The notes under the pieces are model-generated. The model saw only the letters and a program-made list of their open reading frames with translations. It had not been told where the DNA came from and did no database searches. Position numbers and translations under genes: made by a program. Shown here piece after piece: positions 27,316 through 36,448 of a stretch of 64,000 nucleotides of DNA; position 1 is the stretch's first letter; each line of letters begins with the position of its first letter. The DNA comes from Gillisella vitis (lineage in GTDB: Bacteria; Pseudomonadota; Alphaproteobacteria; Rhizobiales; Rhizobiaceae): the NCBI RefSeq assembly GCF_021559775.1, contig NZ_CP056048.1, positions 124,001-188,000 of the forward strand. The letters are read 5' to 3'.

Positions 27316-28569
27316 TCACCCGCCATATTCAATAATCTCCAGCCCCGCATTGTAATCCGTCGCATAAATCAGCCCATTGGCATCGACAAACACATCCGCT
27401 GATTGGATGACCTTTGGGCGTCCAGGTCTGCGATCCGTCATCGTGGTTGGGGCGGCCGGGACCAGAGCGCCAGTTTCAACCGGATGGTACGGATCGGAAA
27501 TATCAAAGGCGCGGATACCCGCATTTTGCCAGGTGGCGAAAATCAGTGTCTCGGACACAAATGAGCCGGGGCGGTTTTCATGCAGGTTATGCGGGCCGAA
27601 ATGGCCACCTTTTTTGATGTAATCGATCTCATTCGGAATAGGAAAGGTGGAAATGCTGATCGGATTTTCCGGCACGCGGATATCAAACACCCATGTGTGC
27701 TTGCGGCCATCCTCCTCATTGTCCAACACCGCCTCATCGGCCACGACAAGCAGATCGCGCCCCGGCAGCGGCAAAGGCGAATGCGTGCCGCCGCCATAGG
27801 GTGGGGACCAATTGTGGTGCTTGATGAGTTTGGGTGCTGAATGGTCCTTGATGTCGAGAAGTGTCAGCCCACCATCGCGCCAGCAGGCATAGGCGGTGTC
27901 GCCATGCACCAGCGCGTGGTGAAGGGCATAGCGTTTGCCATCAGCCCATGTGCGGCTTTCGCCTGCTGCCGTGTTCATGCCCGGCAGCCACCAGCGGCCA
28001 ACCAGTTCGGGCTTGGTGGGATCAGTCATGTCGATGGTGACGAAAATATAATCGGAAAAACCATCCAGCAGCGCCGATGCATAGGCATAGCGCCCGCCAA
28101 CATACCAGAGCCGGTGAAAGCCCACGCCATCCACATCCAATTGCCCGATCTTGCGCGGGGCGGCTGGTGTGGAAATGTCATAGACGGTCATGCCCGCTGT
28201 CCACGCCCGTTCGCGCTTGCTGGCAGCGACCGTTTCACCGACCGATTGGGTGTAATAGGCCTTTTCATCGGTAAAACTTTCCACGTCGGCAAACAGATCA
28301 AGCGCGTTGATCACCAACAGCAGATCACCATGGGTTTGCAGATGGATGTTCCATGTGTTGGCGGGGGCCTGCACATAGTTGACAGTTTTCGGATGTTTCG
28401 GATCACGCACATCGATGATGGAGAAGCCCTGCGACCACGGATGCGCCACATAGGCATGGCCGTGATGCACCATCAATTGTAGCCCATCGCCGCGTCCGCC
28501 AATGTCGCTATGGCCGATCAGTTTCATATTGCGGGCAAAGTCTGGCTTTGGCAGGTCTAGGGTGGTCAT
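27316..28569 (-). CDS. LVIVD-repeat beta-propeller protein
   Basis: This 417-aa protein is built of repeats with the LVIVD pattern (GFSIIDVRDPKHPK, MTVYDISTPAAPRKIG, YIFVTIDMTDPTKPELVGRW, GIRAFDISDPYHPVETG), predicted to fold as a beta-propeller. No signal peptide is visible. It follows the binding-protein gene after 33 nt and is the last gene of a ribose-type importer operon, so it probably acts on or binds the imported compound. Beta-propellers can be lyases, lactonases or scaffolds, and no catalytic motif can be assigned. The function is unknown. Confidence 0.75.
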   Translation of the reverse strand: MTTLDLPKPDFARNMKLIGHSDIGGRGDGLQLMVHHGHAYVAHPWSQGFSIIDVRDPKHPKTVNYVQAPANTWNIHLQTHGDLLLVINALDLFADVESFTDEKAYYTQSVGETVAASKRERAWTAGMTVYDISTPAAPRKIGQLDVDGVGFHRLWYVGGRYAYASALLDGFSDYIFVTIDMTDPTKPELVGRWWLPGMNTAAGESRTWADGKRYALHHALVHGDTAYACWRDGGLTLLDIKDHSAPKLIKHHNWSPPYGGGTHSPLPLPGRDLLVVADEAVLDNEEDGRKHTWVFDIRVPENPISISTFPIPNEIDYIKKGGHFGPHNLHENRPGSFVSETLIFATWQNAGIRAFDISDPYHPVETGALVPAAPTTMTDRRPGRPKVIQSADVFVDANGLIYATDYNAGLEIIEYGG

Positions 28570-28602
28570 CGGGCTTCTCTTTCTTTCAATCGGTTTGCGG
28601 CA

Positions 28603-29646
28603 TTACTTGACGGTTGATGGAATCCACGCAGCCGTGGCGGCATCGCTCTTCAAAAACGCCGGGAATTTCTGCTGCAATTCCTCAATCGAGCCGATCTTGT
28701 TGTTCACCAGATCATCGCGAGTAATCAAGGTTGGCTTGAGCAACACGGAATGGCCGGGATTTTGTCCGGCAACGGCGAGTGAAACTGCCCGCACCGAAAC
28801 CTCACCCACCACGGCAGCATTGGTGGCAGCGGTTGCCACCCACGCGCTGTCTGGCTCAATCATCAACTGAATATCGGCAGTGGAAATATCGACGCCATAG
28901 ATTTTGACCTTGCTGGACAGGCCAAGCTCGTCAATCGCCAGCTTTGCGCCTTTGGCGAATTCATCCCATGGGGTAAAAATCACCGAAATGTCTGGGTTGG
29001 CGCGTAGCACGGCCTTGGTCTGGTCGGCAACAGTGGCCGGAACCGTGTCATTGACCACGCCCCAAACGGCTTTTTCCTTCAGATTGTGTTTGGCCACATA
29101 GTCTTTCCACACGGCATAGCGGCGATCCAGCGGCGCAAACCCGGCGACATAGATTGCACCACCGTTGAAGCTATCGCCCTTGTCTTTGATGGCCTGATCC
29201 AGCACCAGCTTGGCCATATCGGCATCGCTCTGCTCGATTTGCGGAATGTTGGGATTGTCGAGGTTCACATCATAGGCAACCACCTTGATGCCCGCATCCA
29301 GCGCCTTTTGCGCCACGTCCTGCAACACTTCCGGGCGGCCATTGTTGATGATGATGCCATCGACCTTCAGGTTAATGGCCTGCTCAATCAGCGCGCGTTC
29401 TGCATCATTGTCATTGCGGGCCTGCGAAACCGTGAGGTTGATGCCCAGTGCATCCGCCTGTCGCTTGACGCCTGCCTCAAAAGCTTGCAGCCAATCACCA
29501 CCGCCGAGATAGCTGACAACGGCGATGTTGACCGTCTTCTTATCAAACGGGGCGGGTGCGCCCGCAATGCCAGCGGCGGAGGCCGTGGTGGCAAAAATCG
29601 ATCCGGCCAGAAGAACTGCGCCAAAGGTGCGAAGAGACTTGATCAT
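28603..29646 (-). CDS. Ribose-type ABC transporter substrate-binding protein
   Basis: This 347-aa periplasmic receptor of the sugar-binding (Peripla_BP_4) class has a signal peptide (MIKSLRTFGAVLLAGS) and a mature start AGIAGAPAPFD. Internal pieces are INLKVDGIIINNGRPEVL, VVAYDVNLDNPNIPQIEQSD and YVAGFAPLDRRYAVW. The start at 29646 has GGAACC upstream. It is a close paralogue of the divergently encoded receptor at 32575, with the same mature N-terminus. The bound solute is unknown; the surrounding monooxygenases point to a sulfur compound. Confidence 0.9.
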   Translation of the reverse strand: MIKSLRTFGAVLLAGSIFATTASAAGIAGAPAPFDKKTVNIAVVSYLGGGDWLQAFEAGVKRQADALGINLTVSQARNDNDAERALIEQAINLKVDGIIINNGRPEVLQDVAQKALDAGIKVVAYDVNLDNPNIPQIEQSDADMAKLVLDQAIKDKGDSFNGGAIYVAGFAPLDRRYAVWKDYVAKHNLKEKAVWGVVNDTVPATVADQTKAVLRANPDISVIFTPWDEFAKGAKLAIDELGLSSKVKIYGVDISTADIQLMIEPDSAWVATAATNAAVVGEVSVRAVSLAVAGQNPGHSVLLKPTLITRDDLVNNKIGSIEELQQKFPAFLKSDAATAAWIPSTVK

Positions 29647-29677
29647 GTTGGTTCCATTCAGATGAGAAGGTCGATGT

Positions 29678-30724
29678 TTATGTGCGGGCGCGGCTGACGC
29701 CATAGGTGAGGGCAAGGGCGCCAACCAGCACGAAACCCTTGACGAAATCCTGGGTGTAATAGGGGGCGTTGAGCATGGTCAGGCCATTGAGCAAAATGCC
29801 AACAAACACCGCACCAATGATGGTGCCCAGCACATTGGGACGGCGCAGGCCCAGCACGGCAAAGCCGATGAGTGATGCAGCAACGGAATCCATCAGCAGC
29901 GAGGCACCGGAGGAGACATCACCCCTGCCAACCCGCGCCGCCACGATAATCCCGCCAAAGGCCGCCAGCGTGCCGGAGAGCACATAGGCGAAGGTTTTGA
30001 TCTTTGCCGTATTGGCTCCGGCCAGACGTGTTGCAACCTCATTGCCGCCAGTGGCAAACAGCAGCCGCCCAAGACGGGTGCGCTCTGTCAGAACAAACAG
30101 CGTCACAGCCACAATGGCCAGCAGAATGACCGGGAAGGGTATAAGGCCAAACAGGCTGGAACGCCCGATGGTCAAAAACAGCGGATCATATTTGCCAGTT
30201 GCCGTCGTTCCATTGGGCAAAATGAGGCCGACAGAAATGGAGCGTCCAGCTGTCGGGATCAATTGCAACCCGGACAGCAAAAACATCATGGCCAGCGTGG
30301 CGAGAAGGTCTGGCACCTTGAGCTTGACGATCAAAAAAGCATTGGCAAAGCCGATCAACGCGCCAAAGGCCAGCACCAGCGGCACGGTTTGATAGGCATT
30401 CAAGCCCAGCACAATCATGGCATAGCTCGATGCCATCACGCTGGAGGCTGCCACCGCGCCCACGGAGAGATCAAAGCCGCCAATTGCCAGCGTTACCGTC
30501 ACGCCTGCCCCAATGATGGCCACCACGGCAACCGCTTGCAGAATGCTCATCAAGTTGTTGATGTTGATAAAGGCTGGCTGGGCAAGGCTGAAGATCACAA
30601 TCAATCCCGCCAGCAGAATGAAGACAGCACCGCGCCGGATGGTTTCCCGCACAAGGCTTGCCACACTTTGCCGGTCATGCGCTTGGGCCAGCGTATCTTT
30701 GGGACTGTCATTCACCGTCGTCAT
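29678..30724 (-). CDS. Ribose-type ABC transporter permease (RbsC-like)
   Basis: This 348-aa membrane protein has about ten hydrophobic segments and RbsC-family landmarks: VTLAIGGFDLSVGAVAASS, FLIVKLKVPDLLATLA and GATFATGG-like LFATGGNEVATRLAG. The start overlaps the ATPase stop by one base (TGATG). It forms the channel used by the receptor that follows and possibly by the second receptor across the intergenic region. Confidence 0.92.
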   Translation of the reverse strand: MTTVNDSPKDTLAQAHDRQSVASLVRETIRRGAVFILLAGLIVIFSLAQPAFININNLMSILQAVAVVAIIGAGVTVTLAIGGFDLSVGAVAASSVMASSYAMIVLGLNAYQTVPLVLAFGALIGFANAFLIVKLKVPDLLATLAMMFLLSGLQLIPTAGRSISVGLILPNGTTATGKYDPLFLTIGRSSLFGLIPFPVILLAIVAVTLFVLTERTRLGRLLFATGGNEVATRLAGANTAKIKTFAYVLSGTLAAFGGIIVAARVGRGDVSSGASLLMDSVAASLIGFAVLGLRRPNVLGTIIGAVFVGILLNGLTMLNAPYYTQDFVKGFVLVGALALTYGVSRART

Positions 30725-32205
30725 CAGGCGATTTCCTTGTGGTGATGGGCTGATGCTGCCGTTGGCGTCAGCTCAATCAGAGTATGTTGATCAATCAGCA
30801 AAATGCGGTCGGCCACTTCCTGTGCTTCCTCAAAATCCGAGGTGGCAATCAGAGTTGCGCGATCCGCGTGGCTGCGAATGGTGGTGATAATGTCTTGTCG
30901 GGCACCGACATCGACGCCCTGAAACGGTTCGTCCAGCAACAGCAGGCGGCTTTGCTCGACTTCCCAGCGAGCAATCACAGTCTTTTGCTGATTGCCGCCC
31001 GACAGCGACCAGACGGAGGCATCTGGACCCGAGGCCTTGATGCCGAGCCGGGAAATGGCAGCCTTTGCTTTCATCCTCTCCGCATCCGACAACAGAAAAC
31101 CCGAAGGATACCAGCGCTTGAGATGCGCTAGACTGATGGTGGCAGCCACACTTTCGCCCGGCCAGTCGGCAGGCATCAAGGCTGAACGGTGACGATCTTC
31201 CGCAACAAGCGCCACTCCGGCGGCAATGGCCTCTGCCGGGCTTTTGGGGGCATAGGGCTTGCCATCCAGCACAGATTCACCTGCCACAAATTGTCCCGCT
31301 CCAAACAATGCTGATAGCAGCCTGCTTTTGCCCGCGCCCAGCACGCCTGTTATGGCCACCACTTCACCCTCGCGCACTGTGAGATCAAAGGGCTTGCTGC
31401 TGCCCAGCAGCTGAATGCCACGCAGGTCCAGCACGGTTTTGCCAAATTCTGTGCGTCGATCCGGGCGCGCGGTGTTCAATGCCCGGCCAATCATGGTCTC
31501 AAGGGCTGCATCGAAATCAATCGGACGACGGAGCGCCCCGACATTGCGCCCGCCTCGCAGAATAACCACACGGTCGGCAAGGGCAGCCAGATCGGCAGTG
31601 CGATGCGAGATATAGAGAATGGCGATGCCACGCGCTTTCAAGCCCAGGAGAATGGCATAGAGGCGTTCCGCTTCCTGCGTTGAGAGGCTGGCGGTTGGCT
31701 CATCCAAAATCAACAATTCAGCCTTGTTGGCAAGGGCGCGTGCAATGGCCACCATTTGCCGATCCGCAGCACCCAGATCAGCAAAATCGCGATCGAGAGG
31801 CAGGTTGAAACCCGCATCACTCAAAATGCGCGCTGCCTCACGCCGCACGCTTTTGGTTGACAGAAAAAACGGCTGACGACCATCGACATAGTGATTGAGC
31901 AGCAGCGCATCGGCCACGCTCAAACCCGGAATGCCCACCACGTCCGTGGATTGGTGAACCGTCACCACGCCAAATTTGCCGGCGTCTGCCGGGCTTTGCG
32001 GGGCAAAAGGCTGACCGTTTAGTAAAATACTGCCGGAATCCGCCGATTGCACACCGGAGAGAATTTTTACCAGCGTAGATTTTCCGGCCCCGTTTGCGCC
32101 CATCAGTGCAACAATCTCGCCCGGCTCAATCACCAGCGATGCGTCGATCAAGGCCTTGGTCGAGCCGAAGGAGCGGGAGATGTCTTTGACGTCAAGAAGG
32201 GGCAT
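30724..32205 (-). CDS. Ribose-type ABC transporter ATP-binding protein (RbsA-like)
   Basis: This 493-aa tandem ATPase has NBD1 Walker A GANGAGKST, Walker B LLILDEPTASL and H-loop ISHRT. NBD2 has GVLGAGKSR, signature LSGGNQQK and LLLLDEPFQGVDVG. The doubled ATPase on one chain is typical of RbsA/MglA/XylG. It is the first gene of the minus-strand operon ATPase, permease, receptor, LVIVD protein, divergent from the second receptor gene. Confidence 0.93.
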   Translation of the reverse strand: MPLLDVKDISRSFGSTKALIDASLVIEPGEIVALMGANGAGKSTLVKILSGVQSADSGSILLNGQPFAPQSPADAGKFGVVTVHQSTDVVGIPGLSVADALLLNHYVDGRQPFFLSTKSVRREAARILSDAGFNLPLDRDFADLGAADRQMVAIARALANKAELLILDEPTASLSTQEAERLYAILLGLKARGIAILYISHRTADLAALADRVVILRGGRNVGALRRPIDFDAALETMIGRALNTARPDRRTEFGKTVLDLRGIQLLGSSKPFDLTVREGEVVAITGVLGAGKSRLLSALFGAGQFVAGESVLDGKPYAPKSPAEAIAAGVALVAEDRHRSALMPADWPGESVAATISLAHLKRWYPSGFLLSDAERMKAKAAISRLGIKASGPDASVWSLSGGNQQKTVIARWEVEQSRLLLLDEPFQGVDVGARQDIITTIRSHADRATLIATSDFEEAQEVADRILLIDQHTLIELTPTAASAHHHKEIA

Positions 32206-32574
32206 TGTGGGCTCACCAATTGTGTTGATCAGGTGATAAACCCTTGGTGACCGCCAGCAAGAATGGCAGTTTCAAACATCATTTAATATATAGAATAAAT
32301 TTGCATAACAGGTGGGCCGAACGATGCCTGCTATGGTGTGCCGATCATTATACTGTCGCATAGCGCGATCTGAACTGGCATTTATCAACGATTGCCGGGG
32401 AACTGCCCTCGCCAACTTACCGGATGAAATAACCGGAGAATGCAGCACAAAGGGCAAAGAAATCTATTCTTGACCGAAATTTCACATATCAAAAATCTAT
32501 AAATATGGTAGATTTTATTGATAATGATCCCCATGCGGCCCGATTGGTGGCCTTTGTTCAACATGGGGAACCCG
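32206..32574. other. Divergent promoter region between the RbsA-type operon and the second receptor gene
   Basis: About 370 bp, AT-rich in its right half, hold no gene. The palindrome at 32494-32514 lies about 60 nt before the right-hand start, and TTGACC at 32470-32475 could be a -35 box. No clear promoter was recognised for the leftward operon. Confidence 0.5.
32494..32514. promoter_or_regulatory. Candidate sulfur-regulon palindrome, copy 2 (AATCTAT-N7-GTAGATT)
   Basis: AATCTA and TAGATT are perfect inverted repeats, and the perfect arms extend to AAAATCTA (32492-32499) and TAGATTTT (32509-32516). Spacing and sequence match the sites at 11697 and 55483. It lies in the promoter region shared by the ribose-type importer operon and the second receptor gene. 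Confidence 0.55.
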
Positions 32575-33621
32575 ATGACATCGATCCTGCGCCTTCTGGC
32601 ATTCACCGCTCTTTCACCTTTGGTTTTAACGCACTCGGCTGTTGCGGCTGGCATTGCTGGCGCACCGGCGCCGTTTGACCAGGGCGGCGTCAAGCTGGCG
32701 CTGATTAGTTATATTTCCGCTGGCGATTTCTTTCAGGCCTATCAGGCGGGCGCACAGGCGCAGGCCAAAGCGCTGGGGGTTGATCTGCGGATTTTCCCCG
32801 GTCGTCAGGATGCTGCCGAGCAGCGCGAGCAGATTTTACAGGCGATTAATCTCGGCGTGAAAGGCATTGTTATTGACCACGGCCTGCCGGAATCGCTCAG
32901 CGATGTCGTCCAGCAGGCCCTCGACAAGGGCATCAAGGTCGTGGCTTTTGATGTCAACTTGAACAACCCGAAAATCCCGCAGGTTGAACAATCCGATCAC
33001 AAACTGGCCGAACTGGCGCTGGATCAAGCCGTCAAGGACAATGGCAAGAGTTTCGATGCTGGATATGCCTATGTCGCTGGTTTTGCACCCTTGGATCGCC
33101 GCAATGAGATCTGGGACAAGGTCAAAGCTGCCAACAGCGGCATTGTTGAAAAAGCACGTTTCGGCACGGTCAGCGACACCACAGCCACCTCCACCGCCGA
33201 TCAGGCCAAAGCGGTGTTTCGTGCCAACCCGGATATTTCTGTGGTGTTTGCGCCCTATGATGAATTCGCCCGTGGTGTCAAACTCGCTGCCGCCGATCTG
33301 GGCATCAGCGCCAAGCTGAAAATCTATTCGGCGGATATTTCCACCGCTGACATTCAGGAAATTGTTGAGGATGGCAGCCCATGGGTGGCAACCGCTGCCA
33401 CCAATCCGGCAGTCGTGGGTGCCGTTTCCATCCGCGCTGCCGCCTTGCAGATTGCCGGCGAAACGGTGCCGCATCAGATTATTGTCGATCCGGTTCTGGT
33501 GACGCAAAAGCAATTGCGGGATGCCAACGTCAAGACCATCGAAGACTTGGCCAAGAAAATTCCAAGCTTCTCGACAAGCTCTGCTGTCACGGCAAGCTGG
33601 ATTCCGTCTGCTGCTTTTTGA
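32575..33621 (+). CDS. Ribose-type ABC transporter substrate-binding protein (second, paralogous receptor)
   Basis: This 348-aa periplasmic receptor is paralogous to the product of 28603-29646. Both mature proteins begin AGIAGAPAPFD and share VVAFDVNLNNPKIPQVEQSD and YVAGFAPLDRR, and both end with an SWIPS or AWIPS motif. The start at 32575 has GGGGA five nt upstream and begins the signal peptide; upstream in-frame ATGs are less likely. It stands alone, divergent from the permease/ATPase operon, so the two receptors probably share one transporter and widen its substrate range. Confidence 0.88.
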   Translation: MTSILRLLAFTALSPLVLTHSAVAAGIAGAPAPFDQGGVKLALISYISAGDFFQAYQAGAQAQAKALGVDLRIFPGRQDAAEQREQILQAINLGVKGIVIDHGLPESLSDVVQQALDKGIKVVAFDVNLNNPKIPQVEQSDHKLAELALDQAVKDNGKSFDAGYAYVAGFAPLDRRNEIWDKVKAANSGIVEKARFGTVSDTTATSTADQAKAVFRANPDISVVFAPYDEFARGVKLAAADLGISAKLKIYSADISTADIQEIVEDGSPWVATAATNPAVVGAVSIRAAALQIAGETVPHQIIVDPVLVTQKQLRDANVKTIEDLAKKIPSFSTSSAVTASWIPSAAF

Positions 33622-33653
33622 GCACCTCCCTCCCAAGCAGGCTCTGCGCAGAC

Positions 33654-33686
33654 AAAAACGGAAGCACCTCGCGGTGCTTCCGTTTT
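33654..33686. terminator. Bidirectional Rho-independent terminator
   Basis: A strong stem, AAAACGGAAGCACC paired with GGTGCTTCCGTTTT around TCGC, carries A and T runs on both flanks. It lies exactly between the convergent receptor gene (ends 33621) and metY (ends 33697). Confidence 0.9.
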
Positions 33687-33696
33687 CCATGTTTGA

Positions 33697-35019
33697 TCAG
33701 GCTGCCTTGCTGTTCTGCACGCCAGAAGATGCCGCATCGAGACCACGTTGGATATCGGCGATGATGTCATCGATATGCTCAATGCCGATGGAAAGGCGCA
33801 CATAGCCCGGCGAAACGCCACTTGCGGCCTGTTCTTCGGCGGTCAGCTGGGAGTGGGTGGTCGAGGCCGGATGAATGGCGAGGCTGCGGGCATCACCAAT
33901 ATTCGCAACGTGATAGAGCAATTCGAGCCCGTCGATGAACTGGCGTCCAGCGTCCAGCCCGTCTTTCAGCTCAAAGCCAACCAGGCCGCCGTAACCACCC
34001 TTAAGATACTTATCGGCCCGCTCACGCCATACGCCGCTCTGCTGGGATGGATAGATCACCTTGGCAATTTCTGGCCGCTTGGCCAGATAGTCTGCAACGG
34101 CTGCGGCGTTTTTAACGTGGCGCTCAATGCGAAGCGGCAGGGTTTCAATGCCTTGCAACAACTGGAAGGCGTTGAAGGGTGAGAGTGCAGCCCCAAGATC
34201 ACGCAGCAGGGTCACACGCGCCTTGATGATATAGGCAATCGGTCCCAGCGGCTTGGTGGCTTCCGTCCAGACGGCACCGTGGTAGCTTGGATCGGGTGTG
34301 TTCAGCGCGGGCTGGCGCTCTTTGTGGGCTTCCCAATCGAAATTGCCGCCATCAACGATCAAACCGCCAATGGACGTGCCGTGGCCGCCAAGATATTTGG
34401 TGGAGGAATAAACAACCACAGCCGCGCCATGATCAAAAGGCCGCGCCAGCAAGGGGGCTGCGGTATTGTCCACAATCAGCGGAATGCCGAATTCGCGGCC
34501 AATGCTTGCCACTTCGGCAATGGGGAAAACCGTCAGTTTCGGGTTGGGCAGGGTTTCGGCATAATAGGCGCGGGTGCGATCATCCGTGGCGCGGCGGAAG
34601 TTTTCCGGGTCTGTCGGATCAACAAAACGAACCTCAATGCCCTGATCTTTCAGCGTGTTGGCAAACAGGTTCCATGTGCCGCCATACAGATCGGTGGAGC
34701 TGACGATATTATCGCCGACTTTGGCAAGGTTCTGGATCGCAAAGGCAGAGGCCGCCTGACCGGACGCAACAGCCAGCGCCGCAACGCCGCCTTCGATGGC
34801 TGCAATGCGCTGTTCCAGCACATCCACGGTCGGGTTGCCGATGCGGCTATAGATATTGCCCAGCTCTTTCAGGGCAAACAGATTAGCCGCATGCTCCGTA
34901 TCTCGGAACTGAAAAGACGTGGTCTGATAGATCGGAACGGCGACAGCCCCCGTCGTCGGGTCGGCGCGCCAGCCGGCATGAAGGGCCAGCGTTTCTGGAT
35001 GCAATGGTTTGCTGCTCAT
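33697..35019 (-). CDS. metY: O-acetylhomoserine sulfhydrylase (aminocarboxypropyltransferase)
   Basis: This 440-aa PLP enzyme of the Cys/Met metabolism family converts O-acetyl-L-homoserine and sulfide (or a thiol) to homocysteine (or a homologue) and acetate. The MetY-type features are the N-terminal LHAGWRADPTTGAVAVPIYQT, the GNPTVDVLEQRIAAIEGG segment and the PLP lysine at about residue 208 in SSTKYLGGHG. Length and the long insertions fit MetY rather than MetB/MetC. It is the anabolic end point of the sulfur genes around it: sulfite freed by the monooxygenases would reach it after reduction to sulfide. A possible operator lies at 35111. Confidence 0.9.
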   Translation of the reverse strand: MSSKPLHPETLALHAGWRADPTTGAVAVPIYQTTSFQFRDTEHAANLFALKELGNIYSRIGNPTVDVLEQRIAAIEGGVAALAVASGQAASAFAIQNLAKVGDNIVSSTDLYGGTWNLFANTLKDQGIEVRFVDPTDPENFRRATDDRTRAYYAETLPNPKLTVFPIAEVASIGREFGIPLIVDNTAAPLLARPFDHGAAVVVYSSTKYLGGHGTSIGGLIVDGGNFDWEAHKERQPALNTPDPSYHGAVWTEATKPLGPIAYIIKARVTLLRDLGAALSPFNAFQLLQGIETLPLRIERHVKNAAAVADYLAKRPEIAKVIYPSQQSGVWRERADKYLKGGYGGLVGFELKDGLDAGRQFIDGLELLYHVANIGDARSLAIHPASTTHSQLTAEEQAASGVSPGYVRLSIGIEHIDDIIADIQRGLDAASSGVQNSKAA

Positions 35020-35110
35020 CTATAACTCCCGTCCTGTGTTGAATTTCCGCCAGTCACCGCCCTGGATTTTTGCTATGCCTTTGGCCTCTGTGACGGTTGC
35101 ATGATGGAAT

Positions 35111-35131
35111 AATCCATCGATTAAGTAGAGA
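35111..35131. promoter_or_regulatory. Candidate sulfur-regulon site, copy 3 (AATCCAT-N7-GTAGAGA)
   Basis: Eleven of 14 half-site positions match AATCTAT-N7-RTAGATT, with the same seven-base spacing and a CGATT spacer start as at 55483. It lies about 92 nt upstream of metY on the minus strand. Confidence 0.4.
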
Positions 35132-35326
35132 AATATTCTTCCCTTCTTTCGACACCGCTTAGAAATTGCGCCTGAGGGAAAAGTCGGTCGTCTGCTGCCT
35201 CTTAACGTCTCAGCGAAAAGCTGGCTGGGATGATCGCTGCGCCATTTCGGCGCTGATTGGGTCTGTTTTTCCCACTTGGTTTATCAAGACGCAAAATCCT
35301 TTCTCGGCCAAACAGAAAATAATCTT

Positions 35327-35347
35327 ACTCTATAGAAAAACTAGACA
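35327..35347. promoter_or_regulatory. Weak candidate sulfur-regulon site (ACTCTAT-N7-CTAGACA)
   Basis: Ten of 14 positions match the shared palindrome, with the correct spacing and an A-rich spacer. It ends 15 nt before the receptor ATG at 35363 and overlaps the likely leader, so it could act as a roadblock or be a chance match. Confidence 0.28.
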
Positions 35348-35362
35348 ACCGGAGAAGACGAC

Positions 35363-36376
35363 ATGTCGGGCGACGAATTCAACACTGAAATTGGACGGCG
35401 TCAGCTCATCAAGCTCTCGGCCTTTGCCGGCGCAGCAGTTGCGGGGGCAAGCCTGCTTGGTGTCAATGCTGCCCATGCAGCAGATGAAGCTCTCAGCCTG
35501 AAGGGCAAGCGGATCGGCATCAGCACGGCAGGGACCGACCATTTCTTCGACCTCCAGGCCTATAATGCCCAGATCGCTGAAGTGAAGCGCTTAGGCGGCG
35601 AACCACTTGCCGTCGATGCGGGCCGTAGCGATGGCAAGCTGGTGGCGCAACTCCAAACCCTGATCGCGCAAAAGCCGGATGCCATCGTGCAATTGCTCGG
35701 CACCTTGACGGTTATCGACCCCTGGCTGAAACGGGCGCGCGACGCTGGCATTCCGGTTCTGACCATTGATGTCGGCTCCAGCCATTCGCTGAACAATTCG
35801 ACCTCCGACAATTGGGGTATCGGCAAAGATCTGGCCCTGCAACTGGTCTCTGACATCGGTGGTGAAGGCAATGTCGTGGTTTTCAATGGCTTTTATGGCG
35901 TGACGCCGTGCGCTATCCGCTATGACCAGCTTGTTAACGTCATCAAGTATTTCCCGAAGGTGAAGATTATCCAGCCGGAACTGCGCGACGTCATCCCCAA
36001 TACCGTGCAGGACGCATTCGCCCAGGTCACCGCCATTCTCAACAAATATCCTGAAAAAGGCTCGATCAAAGCCATCTGGTCCGCCTGGGATATTCCGCAA
36101 TTGGGAGCAACCCAGGCGCTGGCGGCGGCCGGACGCACGGAAATCAAGACCTATGGCGTCGATGGCAGCCCTGAAGTGTTGCAACTGGTGGCGGATCCGG
36201 CCTCGCCTGCCGCCGCCGATGTCGCGCAGCAGCCCGCCGAACTCGGTCGCCAGGCTATTCAGAATGTGGCCTTGTTGCTGTCCGGCAAGACCTTGCCGCG
36301 CGAGAGCTACGTGCCAGCCCTGTTGGCCAACAAGCAGACTGTCAACGAGGTCACCAGGAAGCTCGGGATAGGCTGA
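35363..36376 (+). CDS. Ribose-type ABC transporter substrate-binding protein (Tat-type signal)
   Basis: This 337-aa periplasmic receptor has a twin-arginine-like signal (GRRQLIKLSAFAG) cleaved near NAAHA. The sugar-type binding fold shows IGISTAGTDHFFDLQAYNAQ, LIAQKPDAIVQLLG and GIPVLTIDVGSSH. Tat export of a sugar-type receptor is less common than Sec export and suggests folding before secretion. It is the first gene of the operon receptor, ATPase, two permeases, SsuD-like monooxygenase. The ligand may be a sulfonated sugar-like compound; this is inference from context. Confidence 0.9.
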   Translation: MSGDEFNTEIGRRQLIKLSAFAGAAVAGASLLGVNAAHAADEALSLKGKRIGISTAGTDHFFDLQAYNAQIAEVKRLGGEPLAVDAGRSDGKLVAQLQTLIAQKPDAIVQLLGTLTVIDPWLKRARDAGIPVLTIDVGSSHSLNNSTSDNWGIGKDLALQLVSDIGGEGNVVVFNGFYGVTPCAIRYDQLVNVIKYFPKVKIIQPELRDVIPNTVQDAFAQVTAILNKYPEKGSIKAIWSAWDIPQLGATQALAAAGRTEIKTYGVDGSPEVLQLVADPASPAAADVAQQPAELGRQAIQNVALLLSGKTLPRESYVPALLANKQTVNEVTRKLGIG

Positions 36377-36448
36377 TCGCCAAGGCAGGGTGTTGGAACG
36401 CCACAGCTTATGCCGGGGGCGACAAGCGGCTATGCGAAGGACATTTTT

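Larger units (their letters stand above)
35020..35362. other. Divergent promoter region between metY and the second ribose-type importer operon
   Basis: About 340 bp hold no gene. Two candidate copies of the shared palindrome lie at 35111 and 35327, one near each divergent gene. I looked for a SAM-II-like leader upstream of metY and did not find one. A 111-aa open frame at 35166-35501 mostly overlaps the receptor gene and is not called. Confidence 0.5.

Noticed and set aside
35020..35110. SAM-II-type riboswitch upstream of metY
   Set aside because: Expected from the family in Alphaproteobacteria, but the leader lacks the conserved pseudoknot blocks, including the GCTAAA segment.
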